From Bacteroidaceae bacterium (GTDB taxonomy: Bacteria; Bacteroidota; Bacteroidia; Bacteroidales; Bacteroidaceae): DNA of 44,459 nt. The stretch is from contig JAFTEV010000011.1 of the NCBI GenBank assembly GCA_017453465.1, forward strand, positions 1-44,459, read 5' to 3'. Under the pieces are notes generated by a model. The model made no database searches. It saw only the letters and a list, made by a program, of their open reading frames with translations, and had not been told where the DNA came from. Position 1 is the stretch's first letter. The number at the start of each line of letters is the position of its first letter. The position numbers and the translations under genes are program-made. Shown here one piece after another: positions 1 to 8,778 of this stretch.

Positions 1-1
1 A

Positions 2-109
2 CAGCAGGAACAGACGCAGGGGATACAGCTGTCACTCTTCGAGAGGGGGCCTGTTTTTGAAAATCAAAAGACACTTGCCTATTTATCGGCAGTTTCTGAT
101 GGTGATTGA
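2..109 (+). CDS. C-terminal end of an unidentified protein (partial)
   Basis: An open frame enters from the left edge and ends at a TGA at 107-109, giving about 35 residues that include the stretch IQLSLFERGPVF. Several DNA-repair and nuclease proteins end with a similar QLSLF tail, but this is too short to assign a family. The next gene starts 43 nt downstream on the same strand. The 110-151 gap is AT-rich and consistent with a leader. The frame could also be fortuitous. Confidence 0.35.
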   Translation, partial: QQEQTQGIQLSLFERGPVFENQKTLAYLSAVSDGD

Positions 110-151
110 GTCAAATGGAAATTTTATCGGACAGCAATAGTTTAATTATAA

Positions 152-1147
152 ATGCAGAACTTAGCGCAAATAAAATGGGGCTTCATTGGCTGCGGCGAAG
201 TGACCGAGCGGAAGAGCGGCCCGGCCTTCAGCCAGGTGGAAGGCTCTGAGGTGGTGGCCGTGATGAGCCGCAACAGGGACAAGGCGCAGTCCTATGCCCA
301 GCGGCACGGCATACCCCGCAGCTACACCGACCCACAGGCCCTCATCAGCGACCCCGAAGTGAACGCCATCTACATAGCCACGCCGCCCTCGTCGCACGCC
401 ACCTACGCAATCATGGCCATGCGTGCCGGAAAGCCCTGCTACGTGGAGAAACCGCTGGCTCGGAGCTATGAGGAATGTGTGCGCGTGAACCGCATTTCGG
501 AGCTGACCCAGATTCCCTGCTACGTGGCCTACTACCGCCGCTACCTGCCCTACTTCCAGAAGGTGAAGCAGCTGGCCCACTCCGGGCAGATTGGCCGTCT
601 ACTCTCGGTGCAGGTGCAGTTCCACGTGCCGCCACGCGAACTCGACACGGCCAGCGGAGCCGAAATGCCCTGGCGACTGCAACCCGAAGTGGCGGGCGGC
701 GGGGGCTACTTCTACGACCTGGCCAGCCATCAGCTCGACCTGCTGCAATATATGTTCGGTGTCATCATCGAGGCCGAAGGCTTCTGCCGCAACATGGGGG
801 GCTTGTACAAAGTGGAAGACACGTTCAATGCGTGCTTCCGTTTCGACAGCGAGATTACAGGCTCGGCCTCGTGGTGCTTCGTGGCCCACAAGTCGGCACG
901 CAAGGACCGCATCCTGCTCGTGGGCGACAAGGGCACCATCACTTTCTCCGTCTTCGACTACAAGCCCATCAAGCTCTACACGGAACAGGGCATCGAGCTG
1001 TTCGACATCCCCAACCCGCCCCACGTGCAGCTGCCCCTCATCCAGAACGTGGTGAAGGCCCTGCAGGGCGTGGAGAAGTGCGACTGCGACAGCTTCAGTG
1101 CCACACCCACCAACTGGGTCATGGACCGCATCCTGGGCAGGTTCTGA
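152..1147 (+). CDS. Gfo/Idh/MocA family NAD(P)-dependent oxidoreductase
   Basis: 331 aa, a usual length for the family. The N-terminal Rossmann fold opens with IKWGFIGCGEVTERKSGPAF (residues 7-26), which holds the GxGxxT-type dinucleotide loop. It continues to the conserved YIATPPSSHATYAI stretch and the family signature CYVEKPLAR, whose Glu-Lys-Pro carries the catalytic-site lysine. The C-terminal alpha/beta substrate domain includes GGGYFYDLASHQLDLL, with the histidine often seen in sugar dehydrogenases of this family. It has no signal peptide, so it is probably cytosolic. The substrate, likely a sugar or inositol-type polyol, cannot be read from sequence. The start at 152 follows an AT-rich leader without a Shine-Dalgarno site, normal for Bacteroidetes. 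A DUF4421 gene begins 29 nt after the stop and is probably cotranscribed. Confidence 0.93.
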   Translation: MQNLAQIKWGFIGCGEVTERKSGPAFSQVEGSEVVAVMSRNRDKAQSYAQRHGIPRSYTDPQALISDPEVNAIYIATPPSSHATYAIMAMRAGKPCYVEKPLARSYEECVRVNRISELTQIPCYVAYYRRYLPYFQKVKQLAHSGQIGRLLSVQVQFHVPPRELDTASGAEMPWRLQPEVAGGGGYFYDLASHQLDLLQYMFGVIIEAEGFCRNMGGLYKVEDTFNACFRFDSEITGSASWCFVAHKSARKDRILLVGDKGTITFSVFDYKPIKLYTEQGIELFDIPNPPHVQLPLIQNVVKALQGVEKCDCDSFSATPTNWVMDRILGRF

Positions 1148-1176
1148 ACATACACCCCCTACTGAGCGCACGAAGC

Positions 1177-2247
1177 ATGAAATCCGTGTTGAAAGCCTAC
1201 CTATATTATATTAAAGTCATCGCCCTGTTCCTGCTGCTGCCGGCCACAGCCCAGGCCCAGGCCGACTCGCTGCGTGCGCAGCGCAAGCCCTTCTTTCCGC
1301 GCCTGCTGAACGGAATCACCGAGTTCTTCATGGGGTGCGACACCAACTACATCACACCCCAGAAGTACCAGTTCACCACACAGGCCGAACTGAGCTACTG
1401 GCACGACTTCTACCGCCTGCGCTCCTCCGAGACGGGCAACACGATGACCATCCAGTCGGTGCCCTCCGTGGTGCTGGGCGGATACATCTACTACAGCATC
1501 CTGGGCTACGGCATCTCGTGGAACCTGGGCGACATAGGCAAACCCAAGGGACAGACCAACGGCACCTCCATGCGGCAGGGCCTCGTGCTGAACACCGCCA
1601 AAATCTTCGCCGAAGTCTATACCTACACGTCGGGCAAATCGGCACGCATCACACAGCTGACAAACTTCAACTTCAAGGGCTACGACCGCTCCTTCACGGG
1701 ACTGAACTCCAAGGTCTTCGGCCTGCAAGCCTTCTACATCTTCAACAACCGCCACTTCTCCTGGCCGGCGGCCTATGGCGAAAACGCCGTGCAGCGGCGC
1801 AGCTGCGGCAGCTGGAACCTGGGATTCCAGTACAACCACCAGACGGTCACCTTCAACGACGAAGAGCTGCCCGACTACCTGAAGCCCACCATGGACCCCA
1901 CCCTGCTCTTCAACCGCGTGGACTACAACGACTACTCCGTCAGCATCGGCTACAGCTTCAACTGGGTGCCGCGCCGCAACCTGCTCCTGGCCATCTCGCT
2001 GCAGCCCTCCGTGGGCTACCGCTGCTCGAACATCGAGGAGGCCAACCAGAAGCACAACATCCTGAACAACGTCTCGACCGACCTCACCACACGGGCCTCC
2101 GTCGTGTGGAACAACACAAAGATGTTCTCCGGACTCATCCTGGAACTCCACACCTACTCCTACCGCCGCGAGAAGTTCGGCCTGACCAACACCTACGGCA
2201 CGCTGAAACTGGTGGTCGGATTCAATTTCCTCAGAAAAAAACAATAA
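1177..2247 (+). CDS. DUF4421-like outer-membrane protein
   Basis: 356 aa from the ATG at 1177. A longer reading of this frame starts at 475 inside the previous gene, but its first part is a shadow. The N-terminus has a charged start, a hydrophobic core (VIALFLLLPATAQAQA) and an Ala-X-Ala cleavage site, so the protein is exported. The mature part has FFMGCDTNYITPQKY near its start, as in DUF4421 proteins, then many alternating aromatic/polar stretches (SIGYSFNWVPRRNLLLAISL, YGTLKLVVGFNFLRKK) typical of beta-barrel strands, ending in an aromatic-rich last strand. The function of the family is unknown to me; I infer an outer-membrane beta-barrel. It lies 29 nt after the oxidoreductase and 26 nt before nadE, so the three are probably one transcript. 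Confidence 0.8.
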   Translation: MKSVLKAYLYYIKVIALFLLLPATAQAQADSLRAQRKPFFPRLLNGITEFFMGCDTNYITPQKYQFTTQAELSYWHDFYRLRSSETGNTMTIQSVPSVVLGGYIYYSILGYGISWNLGDIGKPKGQTNGTSMRQGLVLNTAKIFAEVYTYTSGKSARITQLTNFNFKGYDRSFTGLNSKVFGLQAFYIFNNRHFSWPAAYGENAVQRRSCGSWNLGFQYNHQTVTFNDEELPDYLKPTMDPTLLFNRVDYNDYSVSIGYSFNWVPRRNLLLAISLQPSVGYRCSNIEEANQKHNILNNVSTDLTTRASVVWNNTKMFSGLILELHTYSYRREKFGLTNTYGTLKLVVGFNFLRKKQ

Positions 2248-2273
2248 CACACACCTATAAAAAGAAAAGAACT

Positions 2274-4283
2274 ATGAACTACGGATTTGTAAAAGTGGCC
2301 ACGGCCATCCCCAGCCTGCAAGTGGCCGACGTCACCTACAACGAGCGGCAGATAGAGAGCCTCGTGGTGCAGGCCGAGGGCAAAGGAGCCGAAATCATCT
2401 GCCTGCCCGAACTCAGCCTGTGCGGATACACCTGCGCCGACCTCTTCGGCCAGCAACTGCTCATCGACGGATGCGAGTCGGCCCTCTTCCAGCTGCTCGA
2501 CATCACACGCTCACTGCGCATCATCGCCATCGTCGGTATGCCCGTGCAGGTGGGCGGACTGCTCTTCAACACAGCCGTAGTCGTCCAGGGCGGCAAGATA
2601 CTCGGCATCGTGCCCAAGACCTACCTGCCCAACTACAAGGAGTTCTATGAGAAACGCTGGTTTGCACCCGCCACGGCACTGACCCAGCAGGAGTGCCACC
2701 TCTGCGGACAAGCCGTGCCCATCGGCTCCAACCTGCTGTTCCACTCGGCGGGCTGCTGCTTCGGCATCGAACTCTGCGAAGACCTCTGGGCCCCCGTCCC
2801 GCCCAGCACACGCCACACACTGGCCGGAGCCGAAATCATCTTCAACCTGAGTGCCACCAACGAACTCATCTGCAAGCACCAGTACCTCACCACCCTCATC
2901 GCCCAGCAGTCGGCACGCTGTCTCTGCGGCTACGTCTATGCCTCGTGCGGCTATGGCGAATCCACACAAGACCTCGTCTTCGCCGGCAACGCCCTCATCT
3001 ACGAGAACGGCACCTGTCTGGCCCGCAGCCAGCGGTTCAGCCTCGGCGAACAGCTCATCATCAGCGAAATCGACGTAGAACGCCTGGACACCGAGCGGCG
3101 CACCAACACCACCTTTGCCGACGCTGTGCCGGGCGCAGGACTGCCCTCCGCGCCCCACGTCCACATCCACGCCCAGCCCGTCACGCCAGCCTACGACTTC
3201 CAGCTCACCCGCTGGGTCAACCCCCACCCCTTCGTCCCCGGCGGAAGCGAACTGCAGGAACGCTGCCAGGAGATATTCGCCATCCAGACCTCAGCCCTGG
3301 CCAAGCGCATCCAGCACACAGGCGCAAAGACCGTCGTAGTGGGCATCAGCGGCGGACTCGACTCCACGCTGGCCCTGCTCGTCTGCGTCAAGACCATGGA
3401 CCTGCTGAAACGTCCGCGCACCGACATCGTGGGCATCACCATGCCCGGCTTCGGCACCACCGACCGCACCTACACCAACGCCCTCACCCTGATGCAGACA
3501 CTGGGCATCACCATCCGCGAAATCAGCATACGCGAAGCCTGTCTGCAGCACTTCCGGGACATCGGCCACAGCCCCAGCGTGCACGACGTGACCTACGAGA
3601 ACGCACAGGCACGCGAGCGCACCCAAATCCTCATGGACGTGGCCAACCAGCTCAACGGCTTCGTCGTGGGCACGGGCGACCTCTCCGAACTGGCCCTGGG
3701 CTGGGCCACCTACAACGCCGACCACATGTCGAACTACGGAGTCAACTGCTCCATACCGAAGACCCTCGTGCGCTACCTCGTCTCCTGGGTGGCACACACC
3801 AGCATCGACCCGGAGGCAAAGGACACCCTGCTCGACATCATCGACACCCCCATCTCGCCCGAACTCATCCCCGCCGACAAGGACGGCAACATACAGCAGA
3901 AGACCGAAGACCTCGTGGGTCCCTACGAGCTGCACGACTTCTTCCTCTACAACTTCCTGCGCCTGGGCTTCAGCCCAAAGAAAATCTACTACCTGGCCCA
4001 GCAAGCCTTCATCCACCAGGACAACAGCCAGCTCGACGCTACGTTTGCCGACAAGGGCGACACCATCCTGCGCGGCATGGCCGTGGGCAGCTACGACGAG
4101 CAGACCATCCTGCGCTGGCTCAAGACCTTCTGCCGCCGCTTCTTCACCCAGCAATTCAAGCGCAGCTGCCTGCCCGACGGACCCAAGGTGGGCAGTGTCA
4201 GCCTCTCGCCCCGTGGCGACTGGCGTATGCCCAGCGACGCCAGCTACCAGATGTGGCTGAAGGAACTGGACGGAGAAATGTAA
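2274..4283 (+). CDS. nadE: Glutamine-dependent NAD+ synthetase
   Basis: 669 aa from the ATG at 2274. Catalyses ATP-dependent amidation of nicotinic acid adenine dinucleotide to NAD+, using glutamine as ammonia source, in the cytosol. The N-terminal nitrilase-like glutaminase domain (about 1-280) shows the Glu-Lys-Cys triad context: ICLPELSLCGY (Glu46), VPKTYLPNYKEFYEKRW and GIELCEDLWAP (catalytic Cys). The C-terminal synthetase domain has the ATP-pyrophosphatase P-loop VGISGGLDSTLALL and later GTGDLSELALGWATY, both diagnostic of NadE. The length matches two-domain bacterial enzymes. It is the third gene of a probable operon with the oxidoreductase and DUF4421 gene. The next gene has its own TAATTTTG box. 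Confidence 0.97.
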   Translation: MNYGFVKVATAIPSLQVADVTYNERQIESLVVQAEGKGAEIICLPELSLCGYTCADLFGQQLLIDGCESALFQLLDITRSLRIIAIVGMPVQVGGLLFNTAVVVQGGKILGIVPKTYLPNYKEFYEKRWFAPATALTQQECHLCGQAVPIGSNLLFHSAGCCFGIELCEDLWAPVPPSTRHTLAGAEIIFNLSATNELICKHQYLTTLIAQQSARCLCGYVYASCGYGESTQDLVFAGNALIYENGTCLARSQRFSLGEQLIISEIDVERLDTERRTNTTFADAVPGAGLPSAPHVHIHAQPVTPAYDFQLTRWVNPHPFVPGGSELQERCQEIFAIQTSALAKRIQHTGAKTVVVGISGGLDSTLALLVCVKTMDLLKRPRTDIVGITMPGFGTTDRTYTNALTLMQTLGITIREISIREACLQHFRDIGHSPSVHDVTYENAQARERTQILMDVANQLNGFVVGTGDLSELALGWATYNADHMSNYGVNCSIPKTLVRYLVSWVAHTSIDPEAKDTLLDIIDTPISPELIPADKDGNIQQKTEDLVGPYELHDFFLYNFLRLGFSPKKIYYLAQQAFIHQDNSQLDATFADKGDTILRGMAVGSYDEQTILRWLKTFCRRFFTQQFKRSCLPDGPKVGSVSLSPRGDWRMPSDASYQMWLKELDGEM

Positions 4284-4328
4284 CAGGATTGTAACACAGT
4301 TCATGCCAACCGTCTCAGGCATATTCCA

Positions 4329-4336
4329 TAATTTTG
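4329..4336 (+). promoter_or_regulatory. Bacteroidetes-type -7 box upstream of the Na/Pi cotransporter
   Basis: TAATTTTG fits the TAnnTTTG -7 consensus and lies 22 nt before the ATG at 4359. A good -33 element is not obvious at the usual distance, so the call rests on the -7 box and its position in the intergenic gap after nadE. Confidence 0.45.
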
Positions 4337-4358
4337 CAGCAAAAAAACAGAAAAGCCT

Positions 4359-6089
4359 ATGGATTCCACCCACGACATTCTGATGCTGGTCTTCCGGCTG
4401 CTCGGCTCACTGGCTCTGCTCGTGTTCGGCATGAAGCAGATGAGCGACACCCTGCAGAAAATGGCAGGCCCACAGCTGCGCCACGTCCTCGGACGCATGA
4501 CCACCAACCGCTTCACAGGGATGCTCACCGGCATCCTCGTCACAGCCACCGTGCAAAGCTCCACGGCCACCACGGTGATGACCGTCTCCTTCGTCAACGC
4601 CGGACTGCTCACCCTGGCACAGGCCATCAGCGTCATCATGGGAGCCAACATCGGCACCACACTGACGGCCTGGATCATGTCGGCAGGCTTCTCGTTCAAC
4701 ATCACCGACTTCGTCTGGCCCGCCTTCATCATCGCCATGCTGCTCATCTACAAGAAGCGGAACGAAAACATCGGCGACTTCCTCTTCGGCATCGCCTTCA
4801 TGTTCCTCGGCCTCGGCACCCTGCGCCAGACGGGTGTGGACATGCGACTGGGCGAACAGGAAGCCGTGCTCAATTTCTTCGCCTCGTTCAACCCCGACAG
4901 CTTCACCACCACCCTGCTCTTCCTCCTCATCGGCGGCGTGCTCACCATGTGCGTACAGTCGTCCGCAGCAGTCATGGCCATCACCATGATACTCTGCTCC
5001 AGCGGCGCACTGCCCATCTACCAGGGCATCGCACTCGTCATGGGCGAAAACATCGGCACCACCGTCACCTCCAACCTGGCAGCTATGACAGCCTCCACAC
5101 AGGCACGCCGAGCCGCCTTCGCACACATGTTCTTCAACCTCTTCGGCGTGTGCTGGATTCTCACCGTCTTCCACCCCTTCATCGACGGCGTGTGCCAGCT
5201 CGTGGGCTACGACTCCACACTGACCAAGGAGGCTGCTGGTGAGGCCGCATTCCTGGCCAACGCCGCCAAGCTGAGCGTAGTGCTGGCAGCCTTCCACACC
5301 TGCTTCAACGTGGCCAACACCTTCATCCTCATCTGGTTCATTCCGCAGATAGAACGCATCGTTTGCTACGTCATCAAGGGTCGGCAGACGGGCAGCAGCG
5401 ACGAGGCCGAAGAGCCCATGCGCCTGCAGTACATCGACGGCGGACTCATCCACACGCCCGAAATCGCCGTCCTGCAGGCACAGAAGGAAGTGGCCCTCTT
5501 TGCCCAGCGCATCCAGCGCATGTTCGGCATGGTGCAGAGCCTCTTCACCGAGCAGAACGACGAAACCTTTGCCAAGACCTTCTCGCGCATCGAGAAGTAT
5601 GAAGGCATCAGCGACCGCATGGAAATCGAGATTGCCCAATACCTGGAACAGGTGAGCCAGGCCCACCTCTCCGACGACACCAAGGCCAAGATACGCGCCA
5701 TGATGAAGCAGGTAAGCGAAATAGAGAGCATCGGCGACGCCTGCTACAACCTCTCGCGCACGCTCAACCGCAAGCACGACCAGCAAAAGCAGTTCACCGA
5801 AGAGCAGACACAGGCCCTCCACCAGATGATGCAACTCGTGGACAGCGCACTCACCCAGATGAACCGCGTCATCGGCGGACGGCGCGAAGACTTCGACATG
5901 AAGGAGACCTTCCGTCTGGAGAACGAAATCAACGCACTGCGCGACAAGCTGAAGACCAGCAACATTGCCGCCATCAACAACCACCAGTACGACTACGCCC
6001 TGGGCACCCTCTTTGCCGACCTCGTCAACGAAAACGAGAAGCTGGGCGACTACATCGTGAACGTCGTAGAGGCGCGGTTTGGAAAATAA
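4359..6089 (+). CDS. Na+/phosphate cotransporter family protein with PhoU-like C-terminal domain
   Basis: 576 aa. The first about 340 residues are membrane-spanning with the inverted QSS-type repeats of the NptA/PNaS family: TVQSSTATTVMTVSFVNAG with GANIGTTLTAWI, and later CVQSSAAVMAITMIL with GENIGTTVTSNLAAMTAS. These repeats bind Na+ and phosphate in the inner membrane. From about residue 375 on the protein is charged and helical (RIQRMFGMVQSLFTEQNDET to the end), resembling a PhoU-like domain, a common fusion in this family. A response regulator and sensor kinase follow directly, which suggests phosphate-linked regulation; that link is inference. Confidence 0.92.
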   Translation: MDSTHDILMLVFRLLGSLALLVFGMKQMSDTLQKMAGPQLRHVLGRMTTNRFTGMLTGILVTATVQSSTATTVMTVSFVNAGLLTLAQAISVIMGANIGTTLTAWIMSAGFSFNITDFVWPAFIIAMLLIYKKRNENIGDFLFGIAFMFLGLGTLRQTGVDMRLGEQEAVLNFFASFNPDSFTTTLLFLLIGGVLTMCVQSSAAVMAITMILCSSGALPIYQGIALVMGENIGTTVTSNLAAMTASTQARRAAFAHMFFNLFGVCWILTVFHPFIDGVCQLVGYDSTLTKEAAGEAAFLANAAKLSVVLAAFHTCFNVANTFILIWFIPQIERIVCYVIKGRQTGSSDEAEEPMRLQYIDGGLIHTPEIAVLQAQKEVALFAQRIQRMFGMVQSLFTEQNDETFAKTFSRIEKYEGISDRMEIEIAQYLEQVSQAHLSDDTKAKIRAMMKQVSEIESIGDACYNLSRTLNRKHDQQKQFTEEQTQALHQMMQLVDSALTQMNRVIGGRREDFDMKETFRLENEINALRDKLKTSNIAAINNHQYDYALGTLFADLVNENEKLGDYIVNVVEARFGK

Positions 6090-6093
6090 TGCG

Positions 6094-6101
6094 TAACTTT
6101 G
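6094..6101 (+). promoter_or_regulatory. -7 box upstream of the response regulator
   Basis: TAACTTTG lies just after the stop of the transporter gene and 27 nt before the ATG at 6129. It suggests the two-component genes have their own start as well as possible readthrough. No strong -33 partner is seen at 19-21 nt. Confidence 0.45.
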
Positions 6102-6128
6102 CCCAAAAAACAGACAGACACACACACC

Positions 6129-6803
6129 ATGAAACGAATACTTGTAGTTGACGATGAGCCTGACCTATGCGACATACTCCGTTTCAACCTCCAGGCAGCA
6201 GGCTACGAGGTTGAAACGGCACGCTCGGCTGAAGAAGCCCTGAACAAGAACCTCACGGAGTTTGACCTCCTGCTGCTCGACGTAATGCTCGGCGGCATGT
6301 CGGGCTTCGACCTGGCCCACCAGCTGAAGGCCAACCCGCAGACAGCCCACCTGCCCATCATCTTCCTCACCGCACTCGACTCGGAAGAAAACACTCTGCA
6401 GGGCTTCCGCCTCGGAGCCGACGACTACGTGACCAAACCATTCTCTATCAGAGAAGTGCTCGCCCGCGTGAAAGCCGTGCTCACCCGCGCAGCCACGGCA
6501 GAAACGCCCCAAACACTCAGCTACGAAGGACTAACCATGAATCACACAGACCGCTCGGTCAACATCGACGGCACGGACGTACCCTTCACCCGCACAGAAT
6601 TTGACCTGCTCTGGACCCTCCTCAGTCAGCGAGGAAAAGTCTTCTCGCGTCAGGAACTCATCGACCAGGCATGGCCCCCCGGCGTGATTGTTACCGACCG
6701 TACCGTCGATGTAAACATTACCCGCGTGCGCAAAAAAGTAGGCCGCTACGCCCTCTGCATCGTCACCCGCCAGGGCTACGGCTACTACTTCTGCCTGAGC
6801 TGA
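6129..6803 (+). CDS. OmpR/PhoB-family response regulator
   Basis: 224 aa from the ATG at 6129; an upstream in-frame ATG at 6099 would sit on the -7 box. The receiver domain begins MKRILVVDDEPDLCDILRF with the acidic pair (Asp8, Asp9), phosphoacceptor Asp51 in LLLLDVMLGG, and the conserved Lys in ADDYVTKPFS. The C-terminal winged-helix DNA-binding domain (about 125-224) has FTRTEFDLLWTLLSQRGKVF, SRQELIDQAWP and DRTVDVNITRVRKKVG, typical of OmpR/PhoB effectors. It is a DNA-binding transcription regulator and pairs with the sensor kinase 39 nt downstream. The preceding Na/Pi transporter makes a PhoB-like role likely but not proven. Confidence 0.95.
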   Translation: MKRILVVDDEPDLCDILRFNLQAAGYEVETARSAEEALNKNLTEFDLLLLDVMLGGMSGFDLAHQLKANPQTAHLPIIFLTALDSEENTLQGFRLGADDYVTKPFSIREVLARVKAVLTRAATAETPQTLSYEGLTMNHTDRSVNIDGTDVPFTRTEFDLLWTLLSQRGKVFSRQELIDQAWPPGVIVTDRTVDVNITRVRKKVGRYALCIVTRQGYGYYFCLS

Positions 6804-6842
6804 TGAGAATCTCTGTGTTCAAAACCAGATATGAATTAACCT

Positions 6843-7757
6843 ATGTCCGAAGGCCGTAAAATGTTTCTCAGCGTGATGGCCATCTTCGCCACCTACGCCA
6901 TCATCTTCATCCTCTTCGAAGACTACGACCGCAACTTCCTCCAGCCCTTCGAGGAAGCCAGCGACTGGCACCTGCTCCTCTTTACCATCATCGTCATGAG
7001 CGGCCTCGCCCTCCTGCTCCACCGCTACGCCCACCAGATGGACGAGCGAATCAGCCGCGAACAGGCAGCCAAGGAAAACCGCGTGCGCCGCGAACTCACC
7101 CAGAACATTGCCCACGAACTGAAGACACCCGTGGCCAGCATCCTGGGCTACACCGAAACCCTGCTGGCCAACCCCGACATCACACCCGAACAGCAGCAGC
7201 AATTCGTCCGACGCACCCACGACCAGGCCCAACGACTCACAGCCCTCCTGCAAGACGTGTCCACCCTCAACCGCATGGACTACGCACCCGAACAACTCAC
7301 CATGCAACCAGAAAACGTGTCGAGGCTCGTGGCCGAAATCGTCAGCGAAACCACCCACACCGTCCAGGCACACAACATGACCCTCAAGAACTGCCTACCC
7401 GAAGACATCATCCTCCCCGGCAACTACTCCCTCCTCTACAGCATCTTCCGCAACCTCATCGACAACGCCGTCAACTACGCCGGCACAGGCACCACCATCG
7501 AAATCTCCGCAGAAGAACAACCCACCCACTGGCACTTCACCTTCAGCGACACAGGCGGAGGCATCGCCCCCCAGCACCTGCCCCGCATCTTCGAGCGATT
7601 CTACCGCATCGACAAAGGCCGCAGCCGCGCCCTCGGAGGCACCGGCCTCGGCCTCGCCATCGTCAAGAACGCCGTCCTGCTCCACGACGGCACCATCACC
7701 GCACATTCCGCACCCGAAGGCGGCCTCCAGTTCCACTTCACCCTGAAAAAACGCTGA
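6843..7757 (+). CDS. Sensor histidine kinase, partner of the preceding response regulator
   Basis: 304 aa. Two membrane segments (about 7-26 and 42-61) enclose only about 15 extracytoplasmic residues, so there is essentially no periplasmic sensor domain. The dimerisation/phosphoacceptor helix carries His91 in NIAHELKTPVASILGYTE. The ATPase domain has the N box IFRNLIDNAVNYAG, G1 SDTGGGIAP, F box RIFERFYRID and G2 GGTGLGLAIVKNAV. There is no PAS or clear HAMP domain between membrane and kinase core, so it probably senses a membrane partner; with the Na/Pi transporter upstream, phosphate status is a reasonable guess. It runs convergent to the HU-like gene. Confidence 0.94.
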   Translation: MSEGRKMFLSVMAIFATYAIIFILFEDYDRNFLQPFEEASDWHLLLFTIIVMSGLALLLHRYAHQMDERISREQAAKENRVRRELTQNIAHELKTPVASILGYTETLLANPDITPEQQQQFVRRTHDQAQRLTALLQDVSTLNRMDYAPEQLTMQPENVSRLVAEIVSETTHTVQAHNMTLKNCLPEDIILPGNYSLLYSIFRNLIDNAVNYAGTGTTIEISAEEQPTHWHFTFSDTGGGIAPQHLPRIFERFYRIDKGRSRALGGTGLGLAIVKNAVLLHDGTITAHSAPEGGLQFHFTLKKR

Positions 7758-7769
7758 CATCCCTGACAC

Positions 7770-7814
7770 AATAAAAAACCGCCGGGCAGTCTGGAAAAAA
7801 GACCACCCAGCGGT
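7770..7814 (-). terminator. Rho-independent terminator of the HU-like gene
   Basis: On the minus strand a 14-bp stem (accgctgggtggtc paired with gactgcccggcggt, with G-U pairs) is followed by TTTTTTATT. On the plus strand the same stem has three mismatches and lacks a T-run, so it acts mainly for the minus-strand HU transcript, between two convergent genes. Confidence 0.7.
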
Positions 7815-7858
7815 ACAAATCATTTACTGCGCACAATCATCACAAAGAAACTGCAAGG

Positions 7859-8266
7859 CTAACCCTCCGAGGAGTCATCATCCTCCACAATCACCGTGTC
7901 GAACTTCACGTCGTCCATCTCGTCGCGCAGCTTCGAGCTGGCACGGAACACCATCCTGCGGGTCTTGATGAGGTCAGTGGACAAGTCATCCTTATTCTCC
8001 ACCGACTTGCAGCTGATGCTGAACTTCAGCGTCCCCAGGTCGCCCAGCTGCACACTGTGTCCGTTCAGAGCCAGCTGGCGGATTTCCTGCATCATCGCCT
8101 CGAATGTGGCCTTCAGCATCGCCTTGCTCACACCCGTGTCTGCCGAAGCATGGCTGAGCAGCTCGTCAGTGCCGATGGTGTTGTAGCGCACGGCACGTGT
8201 CACGTAAGCCACCTTCTTGTTGAAACCAATCTTTCTCTTCTTCGCGTTCAATACAATTGTTCCCAT
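7859..8266 (-). CDS. HU family DNA-binding protein (HU-HIG type)
   Basis: 135 aa. The N-terminal extension (MGTIVLNAKKRKIGFNKKVA) precedes an HU/IHF-like fold: helices in TIGTDELLSHASADTGVSKAM and ATFEAMMQEIRQLALNGHSV, then the beta-arm part LGDLGTLKFSISCKSV and FRASSKLRDEMDDVKFD. This matches the Bacteroidetes HU-like group with an Ig-type or variable C-terminus. The tail is strongly acidic (VEDDDSSEG). It is a probable nucleoid-associated protein. It is transcribed alone, away from the accessory island at 8.5 kb and convergent to the sensor kinase. Confidence 0.88.
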   Translation of the reverse strand: MGTIVLNAKKRKIGFNKKVAYVTRAVRYNTIGTDELLSHASADTGVSKAMLKATFEAMMQEIRQLALNGHSVQLGDLGTLKFSISCKSVENKDDLSTDLIKTRRMVFRASSKLRDEMDDVKFDTVIVEDDDSSEG

Positions 8267-8508
8267 AACAATTCTTAAATTTTAACAGTTGATAAAATAA
8301 CATTAAACATTCACCTGTATCTGAAAAGTTCCGTTCCACGGGCAACCTACCAAACTGATTTCGCGACGTTTCAGTCCCTCAGTCACTCCCCTTCACTTCC
8401 CCTCTCATTTACGCTACAAAGTTACGAATTTCTGCTGTAACCACCAAACATTTCCCCAAGTTTTTTACAGGGAAACCGAAACTTTTTTCAACTTTTTCCA
8501 CCGCCCCC

Positions 8509-8539
8509 TTGTCCGTCTTAAATCTTTTCAGTACCTTTG
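8509..8539 (+). promoter_or_regulatory. Promoter of the toxin-antitoxin-like pair
   Basis: TTG at 8509-8511, a 20-nt spacer and TACCTTTG at 8532-8539 fit the Bacteroidetes -33/-7 pattern. The ATG of the first small gene lies 23 nt after the -7 box. Confidence 0.7.
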
Positions 8540-8562
8540 CCCCCAAACAAGACAACTGCCCC

Positions 8563-8778
8563 ATGAAATACGAAGAAAACGCACCCGAAGAGAGCTGCAT
8601 GGCCAGCGAACCTGTGATGAGTATGCACCTCGCACAGCAGCTTAACTTTTTCGACCGCCACTACAACCCAGACTTCAGCCCCGAAAATGTGCTGGAATGG
8701 GAAGAAGCCGAGGCGATTTTGGAAGAACGTATCCACCAGATGTTCCATGAAAAAGAAACCGACCTTTCCATCGCCTGA
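8563..8778 (+). CDS. Small acidic protein, candidate antitoxin
   Basis: 71 aa from the ATG 23 nt after the promoter; a longer reading from 8509 would start inside the -33 element. The protein is acidic (MKYEENAPEESCM..., EWEEAEAILEERIHQMFHEK), has no membrane segment and no domain I can name. It overlaps the next gene by 32 nt in another frame. Small size, acidic character, being first in the transcript and overlap with a RelE/ParE-like gene are the usual hallmarks of an antitoxin. The assignment is by context only. Confidence 0.6.
   Translation: MKYEENAPEESCMASEPVMSMHLAQQLNFFDRHYNPDFSPENVLEWEEAEAILEERIHQMFHEKETDLSIA

Noticed and set aside
475-1176. N-terminal extension of the DUF4421 frame and a 1335-2273 extension of nadE
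   Set aside because: Both run through the preceding gene in another frame and give Arg/His-rich text; the true starts have a signal peptide (1177) or the family N-terminus (2274).
161-2250. Long minus-strand frames opposite the oxidoreductase and DUF4421 genes (and similar frames opposite most genes in the window)
   Set aside because: High GC with strong third-position bias produces long antisense frames; their translations are low-complexity and match no family, while the opposite strand encodes clear proteins.
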